From Schizosaccharomyces osmophilus (taxonomy: Eukaryota; Ascomycota; Schizosaccharomycetes; Schizosaccharomycetales; Schizosaccharomycetaceae), in assembly GCF_027921745.1 (NCBI RefSeq), contig NC_079238.1, positions 186,001 through 250,000 on the forward strand: a stretch of DNA of 64,000 bases, written 5' to 3'. Below are positions 1-10,920 of this stretch, piece after piece. The notes beneath the pieces were generated by a model. The model did not search any database, was not told the origin of the DNA, and saw only the letters and a list, made by a program, of their open reading frames with translations. Positions within the stretch are counted from its first letter, which is position 1; every line of letters starts with the position of its first letter. The position numbers and the translations under genes were made by a program.

Positions 1-828
1 CATTTCTAAGAGTCTAGGAACTACCAGTGTCTTTCTAGCCTTTTCGTTCTCAGACAAGCTTGGTATACATTTAAAGAAAACGTCAACACACTCCGTGATG
101 ATGTTTTTGAAAAGAAGCTTGACCTCTTCAATGTTGCTTAATTCTCGATTCAAACAATCGAGGATAGCAGTATTCGGATTCATGCATGCATTGACAGCGA
201 GTTTCTCACATTGAGAAATAAGTAAATCATCGTAAGGCAAGTAGCTTGTATTCAGAATCCTGGATTTCATCAGCGTTTCCACCATCACACAAGCACCATT
301 AATCGCGGGGGATTTGTTGAGGGAGGGAACTTTGGCAATTTTTAAATTTCCTAAACCGGCATGCACGAAATGGAAATCTTGTTTCTGGAAAGATCCATGG
401 GTGATAATTCCTTGGTAAAGATTGGGAGCTTTGCTTTCATCGGTCCATATCACCCTTTTTAAATGTTCAATCACACCCAAACCGTTCTGGACAAATAAAA
501 TGTTGGAGTTTTCATTTAAAAAGGGAAGGTAGTTAGACAAAGCCTTTTCGGTGTGTACGGTTTTGGTGGTGACGATCAAGTTATCAATTGTACTGACGTT
601 CAATTCAGCAGGATATTTGGCTTTCAGCTTTTTCTGGATTTTTGGGCTACCTTGTTCAAACTTGCGTTCAATCGTCATCAATGATTGCTTTGCCATAAAC
701 TGCTCGGCTCTCACTTGATTTCTGAGCAATAAAACAACTTCATTTTGCATAGAAGGAATACTTGCTAATTCGCAAGCAAGCAAGCTTCCAATACTTCCAG
801 CACCTAAAACGTAGATAGGACTATTCAT
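1..828 (-). CDS. 2-dehydropantoate 2-reductase-like protein (C-terminus cut by window edge)
   Basis: The frame is open from an ATG at 828 to the left edge and gives 276 residues, so the C-terminus lies outside the window. The N-terminus reads MNSPIYVLGAGSIGSLLACE, a Rossmann dinucleotide-binding start with GxGxxG. Further in, VQNGLGVIEH and KLAVNACMNPNTA match the NG and K-x3-N-x3-N blocks of the PanE/ApbA ketopantoate reductase family, which reduces 2-dehydropantoate to pantoate with NADPH in pantothenate and CoA synthesis. Fungal members are about 350 residues, so roughly a fifth is missing. It is divergent from the MFS gene. Fission yeasts have more than one such gene, so this could be a paralog with another 2-oxo acid substrate. 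The family is clear; the substrate is inferred. Confidence 0.85.
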   Translation of the reverse strand, partial: MNSPIYVLGAGSIGSLLACELASIPSMQNEVVLLLRNQVRAEQFMAKQSLMTIERKFEQGSPKIQKKLKAKYPAELNVSTIDNLIVTTKTVHTEKALSNYLPFLNENSNILFVQNGLGVIEHLKRVIWTDESKAPNLYQGIITHGSFQKQDFHFVHAGLGNLKIAKVPSLNKSPAINGACVMVETLMKSRILNTSYLPYDDLLISQCEKLAVNACMNPNTAILDCLNRELSNIEEVKLLFKNIITECVDVFFKCIPSLSENEKARKTLVVPRLLEM

Positions 829-1531
829 TATGGAATCAAAGAATACAAAAGCCAAGGACAAAGGGACAACCTACCTGATTTTGTCAAACAAACGTACCGA
901 TTGATTTTCTTTTCTGAGCTTTGCAAATAGGAAAAGAACGCTGAAAGATAGAATTAGAGAAGAAAGAAAGGAAAAGCGATCGTGAAGGATACGATGATGG
1001 ACCGTATTTTAGATATGTTAAATGAAAATGTTCCCGTCCGCGTACCTTGAGGTTAAAATCAAGCGAGTATTTTTGGTTGAGAAACTAAACGATTCAAATG
1101 AAATTCGGTTTTTAAAGTAATAAAATAGAAAGAAAATTGCAAATGATTATATAGTACTCTATCTTTACATCGCCTCTTGTCTCTATATGTAATGTTTGCT
1201 TTCAGAAGAAAACCGTGAAATTTTCACATGCACTGAACGCTTGAATGTCAAATTGCTGCCAGCTTTACGATTTCTCTGGTAATTTTTTTTTGGTAATTAC
1301 TAGTTTGCCTAATCTATTAATTTTCTTTTTTTCTATTGTTTTGTTTACATATAACACATGATTTTATATAATAACATGTATTATACTAACGTGTTTCTAC
1401 TACTGCTTGGGATGTACAATGCTCACACCTGCTAATTTTCAACCATCCAACAACATACTTGTTCATTTCTTTCATTTCGGTCCTTCGAGACTGCCAGGAT
1501 AAAGTAAAATAAGAAAAGACGGTGAGTACAT
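829..1531. other. Intergenic, divergent promoter region of the reductase-like and MFS genes
   Basis: AT-rich DNA with T-runs near 1285-1340. I see no RNA gene or credible ORF. It must hold both promoters; no binding site could be assigned. Confidence 0.6.
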
Positions 1532-3172
1532 ATGGACTTAATTCTATTAGCAACTGGCAAGAAATTTGATCGACATTACAAAAAGTTAGGAAAATGTCCG
1601 TCTCTTGAAAGTAAACATTCAACAAAAGAAAACCTATCTAACGGTGCTGATGCTGCTAATAAAACTACTTCTTCTCCAGAAGACAGATCCGTGGTTTCAT
1701 TAGGAGCATCATTGCCACTTGGACAGGATGACTTGGAGCGAGGAGAATCGAATACTTTAAACCCAAAGAAACAGGATCCATACTTAGTGACTTGGGATAG
1801 TCCAGATGATTCTATGAATCCGTCTAATTGGTCCATGGCTGAAAAATGGTGGATTATTATCCAAACATCAATTATTACAATCGTCGTAACATTTGGCTCT
1901 AGTATCTATTCGAGTGGTGTTGAACAGGCTGCTGATGAGCTCCATGCTTCTATACCCGTGTCTACCATTGGCTCTTGCACATTTTTGGTTGGCTTTGGCT
2001 TTGGTTCACTTCCTTTTGCTCCCTTAAGTGGTATTTATGGTAGATTCATTGTGTACTTCCTAACCTTGCTTTTGTTCACTATTTTCCAAGTTGGTGGAGG
2101 TTGTGCGCAAAATATATGGACTATTATTATACTTAGGTTTTTTCAAGGTGTGTTTGGAAGTACCCCTCTTGCGAATGCAGGTGGCACTATTGGTGATATG
2201 TTTACTCCCATCCAGCGTACTTATGTTCTTCCAGGATTTTGCACGTTTCCGTATTTGGGTCCTATTATCGGTCCTATCATGGGTGACTTTATTGTTCAGA
2301 GCTACTTGGGTTGGCGCTGGCTCTTTTGGATTAATATGATTTGGGCAGCAGGCACCTTGGTACTCATTTTCTTTTTATTTCCTGAAACTCATGGTGAGAC
2401 AATCCTTGACTATAAAGCGAAATATTTTCGCAAAATAACTGGCAATTCCGCTTATTATACAATTCACGAGCGAGAGCGTGACCCCAAAAACGCAATCTTC
2501 CAAGCAGCTACCCAATCAGCTTCCCTCTTTTTAACTGAACCCATTGTTGTTTGCTTTACTCTTTACCTCACCGTCGTTTACATAATTAACTACATTAATT
2601 TCGAGGGATATCCAATAATTTATGCCAAATATGGATTTAATTACGGTGAGTTAGGTCTGTCGTTTATTGCGGTCGGTGTTGGCATCGTGATTGCTGGTCT
2701 TTTGACACCATTAACTTATAAGCAGTATCTCTGGGCATATAAGAGAAGAGGTTCTGTTATGTGTCCTGAAGATAGGCTATATCCCCTTTTTATTGGTGCC
2801 TTTGTCCTTCCTATAAGTATGTTTTGGTTGGCTTGGACTTGCTATGCTGACCATGTCCATTGGATCGTGCCCATGATAGCTAGTGGTTTTTTCGGCTTTG
2901 CTTTGCTAATTGTATTTTTTGTTTCGTATAATTATATTATTGACTCATATCAGCACATTGCTCCCAGTGCGCTTGCTGCTGCGACCGTGGTTCGTTACTG
3001 CGCTAGTGGAGGTGTGACACTCGCTGCTCGTCCGATGTACCTGAATTTGGGAGATCATTGGGCTACTAGTGTGTTGGGGTTTATTTCGGTAGCTATGGTG
3101 CCTATCCCGTTTGCCTTTTATAAATACGGAAAAAATATTCGGGCTTGGAGCAAACATGCTTATAAACTGTAA
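1532..3172 (+). CDS. MFS transporter, DHA1-type (drug/polyamine H+ antiporter-like)
   Basis: One exon of 546 residues. The first ~95 residues are hydrophilic, followed by about 12 membrane segments from residue ~107 to ~530 with a central loop around residues 300-330. Family marks are DSPDDSMNPSNWS just before the first segment, the degenerate motif-A stretch FAPLSGIYGRF in loop 2-3, RFFQGVFGSTPLANAGG in segment 4, and GWRWLFWIN after the fifth. These are typical of fungal DHA1 transporters that export drugs or polyamines at the plasma membrane. The ATG at 1532 is the first in frame. It lies beside a Zn2Cys6 regulator and a ketopantoate reductase-like gene, which looks like accessory content. 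The substrate cannot be told from sequence. Confidence 0.88.
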   Translation: MDLILLATGKKFDRHYKKLGKCPSLESKHSTKENLSNGADAANKTTSSPEDRSVVSLGASLPLGQDDLERGESNTLNPKKQDPYLVTWDSPDDSMNPSNWSMAEKWWIIIQTSIITIVVTFGSSIYSSGVEQAADELHASIPVSTIGSCTFLVGFGFGSLPFAPLSGIYGRFIVYFLTLLLFTIFQVGGGCAQNIWTIIILRFFQGVFGSTPLANAGGTIGDMFTPIQRTYVLPGFCTFPYLGPIIGPIMGDFIVQSYLGWRWLFWINMIWAAGTLVLIFFLFPETHGETILDYKAKYFRKITGNSAYYTIHERERDPKNAIFQAATQSASLFLTEPIVVCFTLYLTVVYIINYINFEGYPIIYAKYGFNYGELGLSFIAVGVGIVIAGLLTPLTYKQYLWAYKRRGSVMCPEDRLYPLFIGAFVLPISMFWLAWTCYADHVHWIVPMIASGFFGFALLIVFFVSYNYIIDSYQHIAPSALAAATVVRYCASGGVTLAARPMYLNLGDHWATSVLGFISVAMVPIPFAFYKYGKNIRAWSKHAYKL

Positions 3173-3809
3173 ATTAAGGGTAGTGGACTATCGGTTTCAT
3201 CATTTCGTTTCTTTTTTTGAATGTTTTTTTTTTAGAATAGAATTTGTGAATGCATAATGTATTATTCAACGTCTATACTGAAGACAGAATTGACAGCAGC
3301 TCTTCTGAATTTCAATAATGATGCATATGTGTAGGCAACCTCAACGTTTGTTGAGTACATAGCCTTTTATCCGCTATACAATGAATTTAATGAATTGAGT
3401 TTTCGTAATATGAAAAATGGTCATAACTTTTCTACGGACTTCTGCCGGTTTTTTGTGTGAAATATCAAATGATTATTTTATAGTAAGTTCAGTTTTTTGA
3501 TTCAATGCAAATTCACATCCCCTGCATCAATAAAATTAAGTTATTTTTTTAAAGAAATAAATAAAACGTCCTTGTAAGAACGTGGGAATACCCGCGGAAG
3601 CAGAAATCGAAGTCTCAAAAATCTCTTAGTTTGTTCGTATGCTAGGAGAAAAGAATCCAAAAAGTCTATTAATCGTACAATATGATGAAAATAAGTTTGG
3701 CCGTTTTGATTGTAATTATTATGCTTTTTTTGAATTTAAACAGTATGCATGGTGGCCTTCGTGAACGCCATCGTCATATTAAAATTTAGAAGGGTACGTT
3801 CGTATCCTT
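3173..3809. other. Intergenic between convergent MFS and transcription-factor genes
   Basis: AT-rich, with T- and A-runs fitting 3' ends. Its only notable content is the 35-codon ORF at 3682-3789, listed separately. Confidence 0.6.
3682..3789 (+). CDS. Candidate small secreted or single-membrane-span peptide (35 aa)
   Basis: This ORF starts with a double ATG and has the layout of a signal or anchor peptide: MMK, then about 18 strongly hydrophobic residues (ISLAVLIVIIMLFLNLN), then a basic His/Arg-rich tail ending HRHIKI. It sits in the convergent gap between the MFS and Zn2Cys6 genes, with a 3' end 20 bases from the transcription-factor stop codon on the other strand. I do not recognise it. 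An ORF this short can arise by chance; only the hydrophobic/basic order argues for function. Confidence 0.25.
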   Translation: MMKISLAVLIVIIMLFLNLNSMHGGLRERHRHIKI

Positions 3810-5778
3810 CTACAGATTATTATGAGATGCAGATGTCATAAAAACAGGAGGTCCTCCGAAAAAAGATCGATATTCTTCATTATTGATATCCAGACTTGAC
3901 TGGCCGTCAATAAATTCATTCTTGATTGTCTCATCAAGGTAGTTGAATATGGGAATTTCTTCCGGAACAATCCTTGAGTTCAAATTAGGAAGTGAGAAAC
4001 TCTCATCAGGTGCGGAGTTACTCTCGTCCTTCAAACTAGTTTCAATCAATGTAAGGGATTTGGCAGCTAGCTTCCAGGATTTCGATGATTTTTGCAAAAC
4101 CATTACGAAAAACTTCAGTTTTTCTTCAATGTCTAAGCGTTCAGATAGTACTGAAGAATTCCTTAACATAATGAGTACGCTACAGCTTACTATTGCGGCA
4201 TATACCATAAATAAGGACGCCGACTCGAAGCCAAAAGCATCTCGGTAAGCTTTCAGAAGCTGACTGATATCTTCCATAGAATCCAAGCAAATCACCTTTG
4301 AAGTCATATCATTAGATGTGACTTCTTTTCTTGCTAGAAATGGACGATTCAGGCAAATCCGGATAAGATAATAGTAAAGACATACAGCAAGCATATCTGG
4401 ATTTTGTCCATGACTTTTCAGATCGCTCTTCTTCCAACGAACGTCATCTGGGAGCTTTAAATACCATTTCATCAATTCCAAATTATACTTCCCTAGGTTT
4501 TGAAGTCTAGCATTGATACCATATGGAAGATCACTAGGGGAGAATACATCAAATAAGATAGCATCAGCGATATGACTGAGATCCACCAACAAAAGAAGCA
4601 TAACAAAAAGAGTTGCAGGTTTAGCAGCAGGCCCCAAATCGCACTTAAATTCATCAATTCCATCAAAGTCAGGTAAATTTACAGATCCAGGGATGCTCGT
4701 ATCAGATTTCTTTAATGTTGTTGGTCTTCCTAGGATAAAGCTAATAAAAACATCTGCAACGTAGCTTCCCCAATAGATTCTGCTTCTTACAGCAGCGTCC
4801 TCGGCTGAAATAACAGGAATTTCATTCATAAACCATTTTCTCGGATCCAGTTGGAATCCTAAGTCCTGTCCCATTCGAAAAGCTAATCCTGATAATAGCC
4901 ATCCGAGAGAGTTGTTTCCCATACCAATATCATAGAATCCCAAGCATAACAAACATTGGACTGAAGTAATATGAGGCCTTCCTAAGCCATATTCCATTAA
5001 AGTATCCCAAGATAATCTATAATATTTGTCGGAGGAGTTAACCACCTCCGGTTCAGGAGCCATTCGACTTCCCAACGCGCACATTGCGTATAGCAAATGT
5101 TCTGAACAGTATCTACCATCATGATAGTGATGATAATAATCCAAGAGAAAAGCTTCTCTATTAATATACATGAACTGTGTGTATTGCCATTTGAAAAATA
5201 GTTTCAAGCAATAGGTGATAGCGGGGGAAAACATTGGATGTTGTCTCACCTGAAATGGCGCATCAACAGAAGAGGGGCGTAATGAGGAGCCATAAACATT
5301 TGTAGGGCCATAGAACGTTATGGTGTTTGGACCTCGAATATCTAGCGATATAGGAAAATCAATTGAATCATCCTTTGGCACGTTAACAGCATCGCTGTCG
5401 CGCCCATTACAACTGAGGTGATCCGCAAACGTAACCGATTCTAGCATTTTCAGCCGTTCGTTCGTAGGAGCATCCTTAACCTTCTTAAGGAATGATTCTA
5501 ATGTTGCCAGCTGACTTTCTAGCGCCTGAACATAGCTATGGGGGTGTCGTTTTTTCCTATTATCCAAATCTTTATGAATGCACTGCTCACCTAAGTGTAT
5601 ACAGTTCGTACAAGGTGACTTTCTGTCGCATTTAATCTACAAATTCTGTTAATTCTCAATCACATCATTAAAGACGGCTTAATTGAAAATACCTTTCTAC
5701 GGCGGCAAGACTGACATCTGCAAATATGTCAGCACACTGCTTTCAAAATGTTAAAGGTACTTACGATAAAGTCCGCAT
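3810..5778 (-). CDS. Zn2Cys6 binuclear-cluster transcription factor
   Basis: Three exons, read on the minus strand: 5778-5765, 5717-5693 and 5636-3810, giving 621 residues. Both introns cut the zinc cluster, which only appears after splicing: Cys 6, 9, 16, 22, 25 and 32 in exact C-x2-C-x6-C-x5-C-x2-C-x6-C spacing (CQSCRRRKIKC...CTNC...C). A short coiled linker (ALESQLATLESF) follows, then a fungal-specific middle homology region around residues 180-400, including GLAFRMGQDLGF. It is a nuclear regulator, probably binding CGG-type half-sites as a dimer. Intron 1 uses GTAAGT, intron 2 GTATTT. Targets are unknown; the adjacent MFS gene is a natural candidate, by position only. Confidence 0.9.
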
Positions 5779-7185
5779 CTCTAGTCGCTTCAAAATCCCA
5801 CTAATGATACACCTCTTTTTAAATCCACAGTAAAAATAAAAGTGAGTGTTCAAATCTGTAAGGCCTTAATCAATTTTCAAAACAAACTTTTTTTTCAAAT
5901 AATGTTCTATTCTTTATATAGAAAAGAAGTTTTCCATCCACGTGAATTAACAGTAAAACATAAATTTAATAAAAGGAAGTTAGCTTGAAAGTGCTTGAGA
6001 GCTATTCAATCCAACGATATCATATAAAGATTGTAAAAGAAGCGCATGTATGAACAACTATGTTTTCCTAGAGAAACAGGAAAAAGTACTATCAACATAT
6101 AAAATGCGTGTACATGATGGTATTTAATACCAATTAGGCAACTTGCTATGCCCTGATTTTCTACGACAGGATTCAGAGTACACTATCAATTCTCTACAAG
6201 TAGGGATCTTAGACGCTGTAAAAGACAAGTTTCAGCATCCGTATCTAAAAAAAAGAAAAAAAATTTAGATGAATAACTGCTAGCATATTTACTCCTAGTA
6301 CTTAAATTTTTCACATCATAAGATCAATCATAAACATAACATAAACAAGTTCAAGAGGAATTTGGTACTAAGTAAGTAAAAAGTATTTCACTCGTGTGTT
6401 CGAGGCACTATTTGAAAATCCAGAAAGCTAGACTCTAACTCAGTCAAAGTAGAAACTCTTCATATGACAAGGCATAAGCATTGTGGCATCGCAGTCTTTT
6501 ATTCATCCATTGTAGCCATTCGTATTCATATGACTTCTTTAAAATATGAAAAAGTTTCCGGGAGTATATGATATCTTACCAGACCAAACTATCCAAAAAT
6601 ATTTTACAAAAGAATGCTGGGCTTTATAGATAAATTTCCAACGGAATACTTTACAAGATTTAAAAAATAAATTCCTTATTTACATCGAGCAAATCCCCAT
6701 TCTAGATCTCAATAATATTTTTTCATGAATTAATTCCCTAAATTTTTATAATCTCCAAGCGTTTTCCTTATTAAGTGTAGAAAACTGTGGGTATGGCACA
6801 AAATTAACGAAAGCGCTGAAACTATTAAATGTCCATTATTAAAAATCGTCAATACTTGCTAGTCATCACGTTTAATCAGGAATATCTAGCAGGTCATTTT
6901 GAAATAAGTTCGTGTAAACAGGCCTTGGAAAATTGTAAGACCAATCCTTTATTTACGACCGTTATAGACTATTAAACCCATCCGTCATTCTAAAAATTGC
7001 CATTCAATAAATCACGAGCAAAGAGGTAAGGTGGCCTCAATATATTTTGGTGAAACAGGTAAATTATGAAAAAAAGGAGAATAAATACAAAACCGCTCAA
7101 CCTTGACAATTCATTATATAGATGTTTATATGCTGTATTTCCTGCACTCTATTAACGTTGAAAGCGTTCTATATAGAAATACAGC
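5779..7185. other. 1.4-kb gene-poor stretch with coding-like fragments
   Basis: No intact ORF of useful length. Between about 6400 and 7080 the plus strand has a run of coding-like stretches in different frames, for example near 6547-6625 (reading KKFPGVYDILPDQ), 6610-6660 and 6840-6975. This is either a decayed gene or chance. A CACGTG palindrome lies at 5940-5945, about 160 bases upstream of the Zn2Cys6 gene. No tRNA or snRNA was recognised. Confidence 0.4.
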
Positions 7186-10019
7186 TCAGTCATCCTTATA
7201 GTCCTCAGTAGGCGTATACAATTTTTGACCACAGTGAGAGCATGTAAGCGAATATGCGAATGTGTTAATATCCCGTATTTTCCTAGAAACGTGAAATAAA
7301 TAGTTACCACATTTAGTACATTCCATGCGATCTTTTTCAAAAAATATTTGATTGTTCTCATCCTTGGAAGAAGGTGCTAAAGATGAAGCAGCCTTGACAG
7401 GATCAGTTTGGTTAATATCTTTCTTCGAAGCTCCCTTTTGCTTTGCAGTATTTAAGGCTCTAGAAACATTCGTATTATTGACATCCAAGTCATTCATTGA
7501 ATAGTAAGCCATAGAAGAAGCCCCTTCTTGTAGCATCATCATATCAACACGCTTTAAAGCTTCAGAATCATCCATGCCCAGTTGTATTTCTTGAGTTTCT
7601 GTAGCCACCTCATTTGGTGCACCCCGATTCTCATGTTTTTTTGGTTTTTGGGAAGTTTGTTTGGATGAGACCGAAGGATGCCTTGACCGGTTTAATGAGA
7701 AGGGCTTATTTTTTAGACTCCGCAGGGAATTATTACTTTTATTTTTTACTAGAGAAGGTAAGCTAAAGCCCTCATTGCTTCCCTGTCGGGAATTTCTAGC
7801 TTCAAAAGAAGAATCCTGGCGAAAAACCCGAATGCGGCCGTCTAAATCTCCACATACAATTATATGGCCATTGTTCACTTCAGGTGGCAGCCAATTTATC
7901 GAAATTTTTTGATTATTCGTTACCCGTGAAGGATTGAAAGAAGCTTCTGAACCGACTGACGTCCGCCGAGCTGTAATTGCTGCAGCATACAGCGGATCAC
8001 CAGCCATTAACAACAGCTGCTTTGTTCGGACTGGAACAAAAACTGCAGTAGTAATCGGCCTCATAGAAGCTTTAAAATGTTCATAGGATTGTTTCTTGCT
8101 TTTCTGCATATGTGGCGGTGGAACATCCCAGACATAAACTTGATGATCTTCACTACCGCAGATTATATGCTTCAATTCTTCATCAAAAGATGATTTATTC
8201 TGGCTTTGTTCGTTTAGATGACCTTTGAACTTAATTTCGAGGCTCTTATCACGAAGATTATATACCCGAATTCGAGAGTCATTTGTAGTAATAAGCATCT
8301 CTGTATCCCCAGCGACGTTTTCAATTATTCGTGTGCGAGTTTCAATGCCAGTAATTTTGCTTCCTTTTGCATTTCTACCTCGAGAACTTCGAATATGTAT
8401 TTGAGTACGAAATCGAAGCCCTCGGGTGTCATAAAATAAGCACAAGCCAACAAATGTTCCAGCAATTGCCAAACCCCCGTCCGGACTAAAAGCAACTGCT
8501 GTGATCAATTCTGGCAGCTCATTCCAATGGGCTACATTCTTGTCTTTAATTGACCACAATCGTAATTTGCAGTCTAAGGATCCAGAAAGAAAAAATCGGT
8601 CATCTTTAGGATGAAAAGCTATTGAGGTGACGAAATCAGAGTGTTCAAAACAGCACAAGCAATCTTTACGAAGAGGATGCCATAAACGGACGGTTCTGTC
8701 CATGGACGAGCTAAGTAGAAAATTGTTTTTGCTCCAAGAAATATCTAGTATATCTGCGGTGTGCCCTACATACTGTTGTATAGGGGAAGAAGTGAAAACA
8801 GGGGCTCCTAGATCAAGCTTTGACGTGAAGTTTCCTGGCTCCGATGAAGCGTCGTATTTACGTGCTTGACCTCTGTCAAGAACTTGCCAAACACGAAGAA
8901 TTTTGTCTTGCCCACCGACAGCTAAAAAACGACCATCGCGACTGAATTTCATAGCCCATATTGCACAATTTATGGGGTTTTCGTCTTCCTTTACAGTTTG
9001 AATTACTGTATCCGAATGAATCGAAGGATCTCTGGTTTGGCGGTGACTATAAGAAGGGTGATAATTAGGATGCATTTCGTCAACGTAGGGATTATCATCG
9101 GAAAGATGTATATCATTTTGAGAATATTCAGCATTCTGTACAGCCGATAAGCCAGAAGAGGAAGACTTACAAGGAACATCAGAAGAATACGGTATTGGAT
9201 CAGGGGTAGCATTATAATAATAGTTATACACACTCGCCATTGCTGGTTTGCAGTGAAGTTCTTGAGCTAAGAACAAATGACCAAAAGACTTTTGTTTTGT
9301 TTTATGAGAACGAACGCGAATATACCTCGAAGGTGCTTCCCACTGGTTTTTGCCTTTGGAAATCCAAGAAAAGGGGTCCGCGGCATTTCCTTCTACCCTT
9401 GATATTCCATCGACAGCATCTTTATCATCATCTTCAGCATTATCTTCAAGGCCTCTATGATTAAAAATACTCGACCTGTTTCCAAGAACCCGCGAAAAGA
9501 TCGAAGACCTACGGCCATTAGCATGCCGTGCTTGATTTGCTTCCAGGTTTGGTAAATTACCAGTAATTGTTTCATTTTCAGATCCAGGAGAAAAATTGCT
9601 ATTATTTCTTCTTTCGGAATTAGTAAAAGATGTGCGTGCGGATGTTAGCGATTGGTTCTGTACGCCTATTTTAGATGGACTGTTGCTTGAGCGAGTACGG
9701 CTCATTATATGCTGTGACAGCGGATCCAATAAATTCAGTCCATCTCTCGAACTATTGTTTGGAAAGTCTGAATTGCTAGAAGTAAAATGACTCCGTGCGC
9801 TTGAGCTACGTTCCACTTCAGCTATGTATAAGTTAGCAATTTGTCTAAAATAAAAGTTGAATCCTATATAGGACACTTACAGCTTTGACGATCTGGTTGT
9901 CTTTTACTTCTGACATCTTTATTCATAGTAACTAGCTGATCATCCTGTCTATTTGCATCATTGTTTTCAGACGACCCTTTTGGTGAATGTATCCTTATGT
10001 GTGGTAGATTATCATTCAT
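7186..10019 (-). CDS. WD-repeat protein of the WDR44 family
   Basis: Two exons: 10019-9881, then 9821-7186, for 924 residues. The 59-base intron has a GTAAGT donor and a CTAAC branch just before CATAG; stopping at the earlier TTTTAG would run into a stop, which fixes the acceptor. A serine-rich N-terminal ~340 residues precedes a WD40 propeller from about residue 345 to 700, with clear repeats such as DGRFLAVGGQDKILRVWQV, NFLLSSSMDRTVRLWHPL and ICGSEDHQVYVWDV. The basic Ser/Lys-rich C-terminal part ends in a zinc-ribbon-like pair CTKC...CSHC at about 881-911. WDR44 relatives bind Rab11 and act in endosome-to-surface traffic; that role is carried over by family. The gene is next to the Hobbit-like gene, as I recall in S. 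pombe. Confidence 0.88.
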
Positions 10020-10920
10020 TAAGCAATTAGTGTGAGAAAAAAAGGATATTTAGAAAAAAAAAGCCCCGCTAATGACCGCTTTTAGCAATTATCATCTGTA
10101 CTAGATGCTTTCCTTACATTGACAGAGATGAAGTTCACAATACCCAGATATACCAGTATATTCCTTATAATTATTTTTAGCTTTGCGGGTAGTATAATAT
10201 AAGAGGTAAATGTAAACAAATAAACAAAAAAAAAAAAGAGCAATAAAATTATAAAAATCTCGTGCATCCAAGAAAGCATTGAAAAACAAATAAATAAAAA
10301 TCAAATCATTAGCTGGAAATTTATGAAATACGTGTTTTTTACAATGGTCAGCATTGGAAAAACTAATGAAAGTTAGACTAAGTCGCTGACAGCTTATACT
10401 TTTGATAACCACTATTTAACAAATTTAGGACTTTTGGATAAAAACAAATAATTAGTATGAGTAAATACAAAGACAGATGCAGTATTCATAGTCGCAGCAA
10501 GCAATCTTTATTTCACATAAAAAATTCCTTTAATTTATCATATTCTTCAATTGAGTGTCTATTAGAAATTAAGTTATTACGATTTGCGGATAGTTTGTTG
10601 AGAAATATTCATGTCCTCCGAAAAGAGAAGAATTGGTTTACACGATACAATATCAGATCTAAAAGATCAATACTGTTTTGATATGAAACTGGTTAAATTT
10701 TATTATTACATAATTTACATCCATTCTCATCCTAAGTCTTAATGTTCGTCATTATAAACTTGTACTGTCATTTCAATAATATGGTCCATTTCATATATCA
10801 AATAGACAAAAGTACTAGACAAACCTTAGTTTTGGTATAGGCTATCTGTTTTAGATAGCCTATCCTTTATCCTCTTAATGCACGAGATCTTTGTTTTTCG
10901 ACAGTAAGCTTGCTTACTTG
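10020..10920. other. Intergenic between WDR44-like and Hobbit-like genes
   Basis: AT-rich. It holds a 74-codon plus-strand ORF (10457-10681) and a low-complexity minus-strand ORF (10101-10412); neither has recognisable features. No RNA gene seen. Confidence 0.5.

Noticed and set aside
10101-10412. 103-codon minus-strand ORF upstream of the WDR44-like gene
   Set aside because: Low-complexity Phe/Tyr/Leu sequence from AT-rich DNA, probably chance.
10457-10681. 74-codon plus-strand ORF with ATG
   Set aside because: No domain, no splice signals and ordinary intergenic composition; not enough to call a gene.
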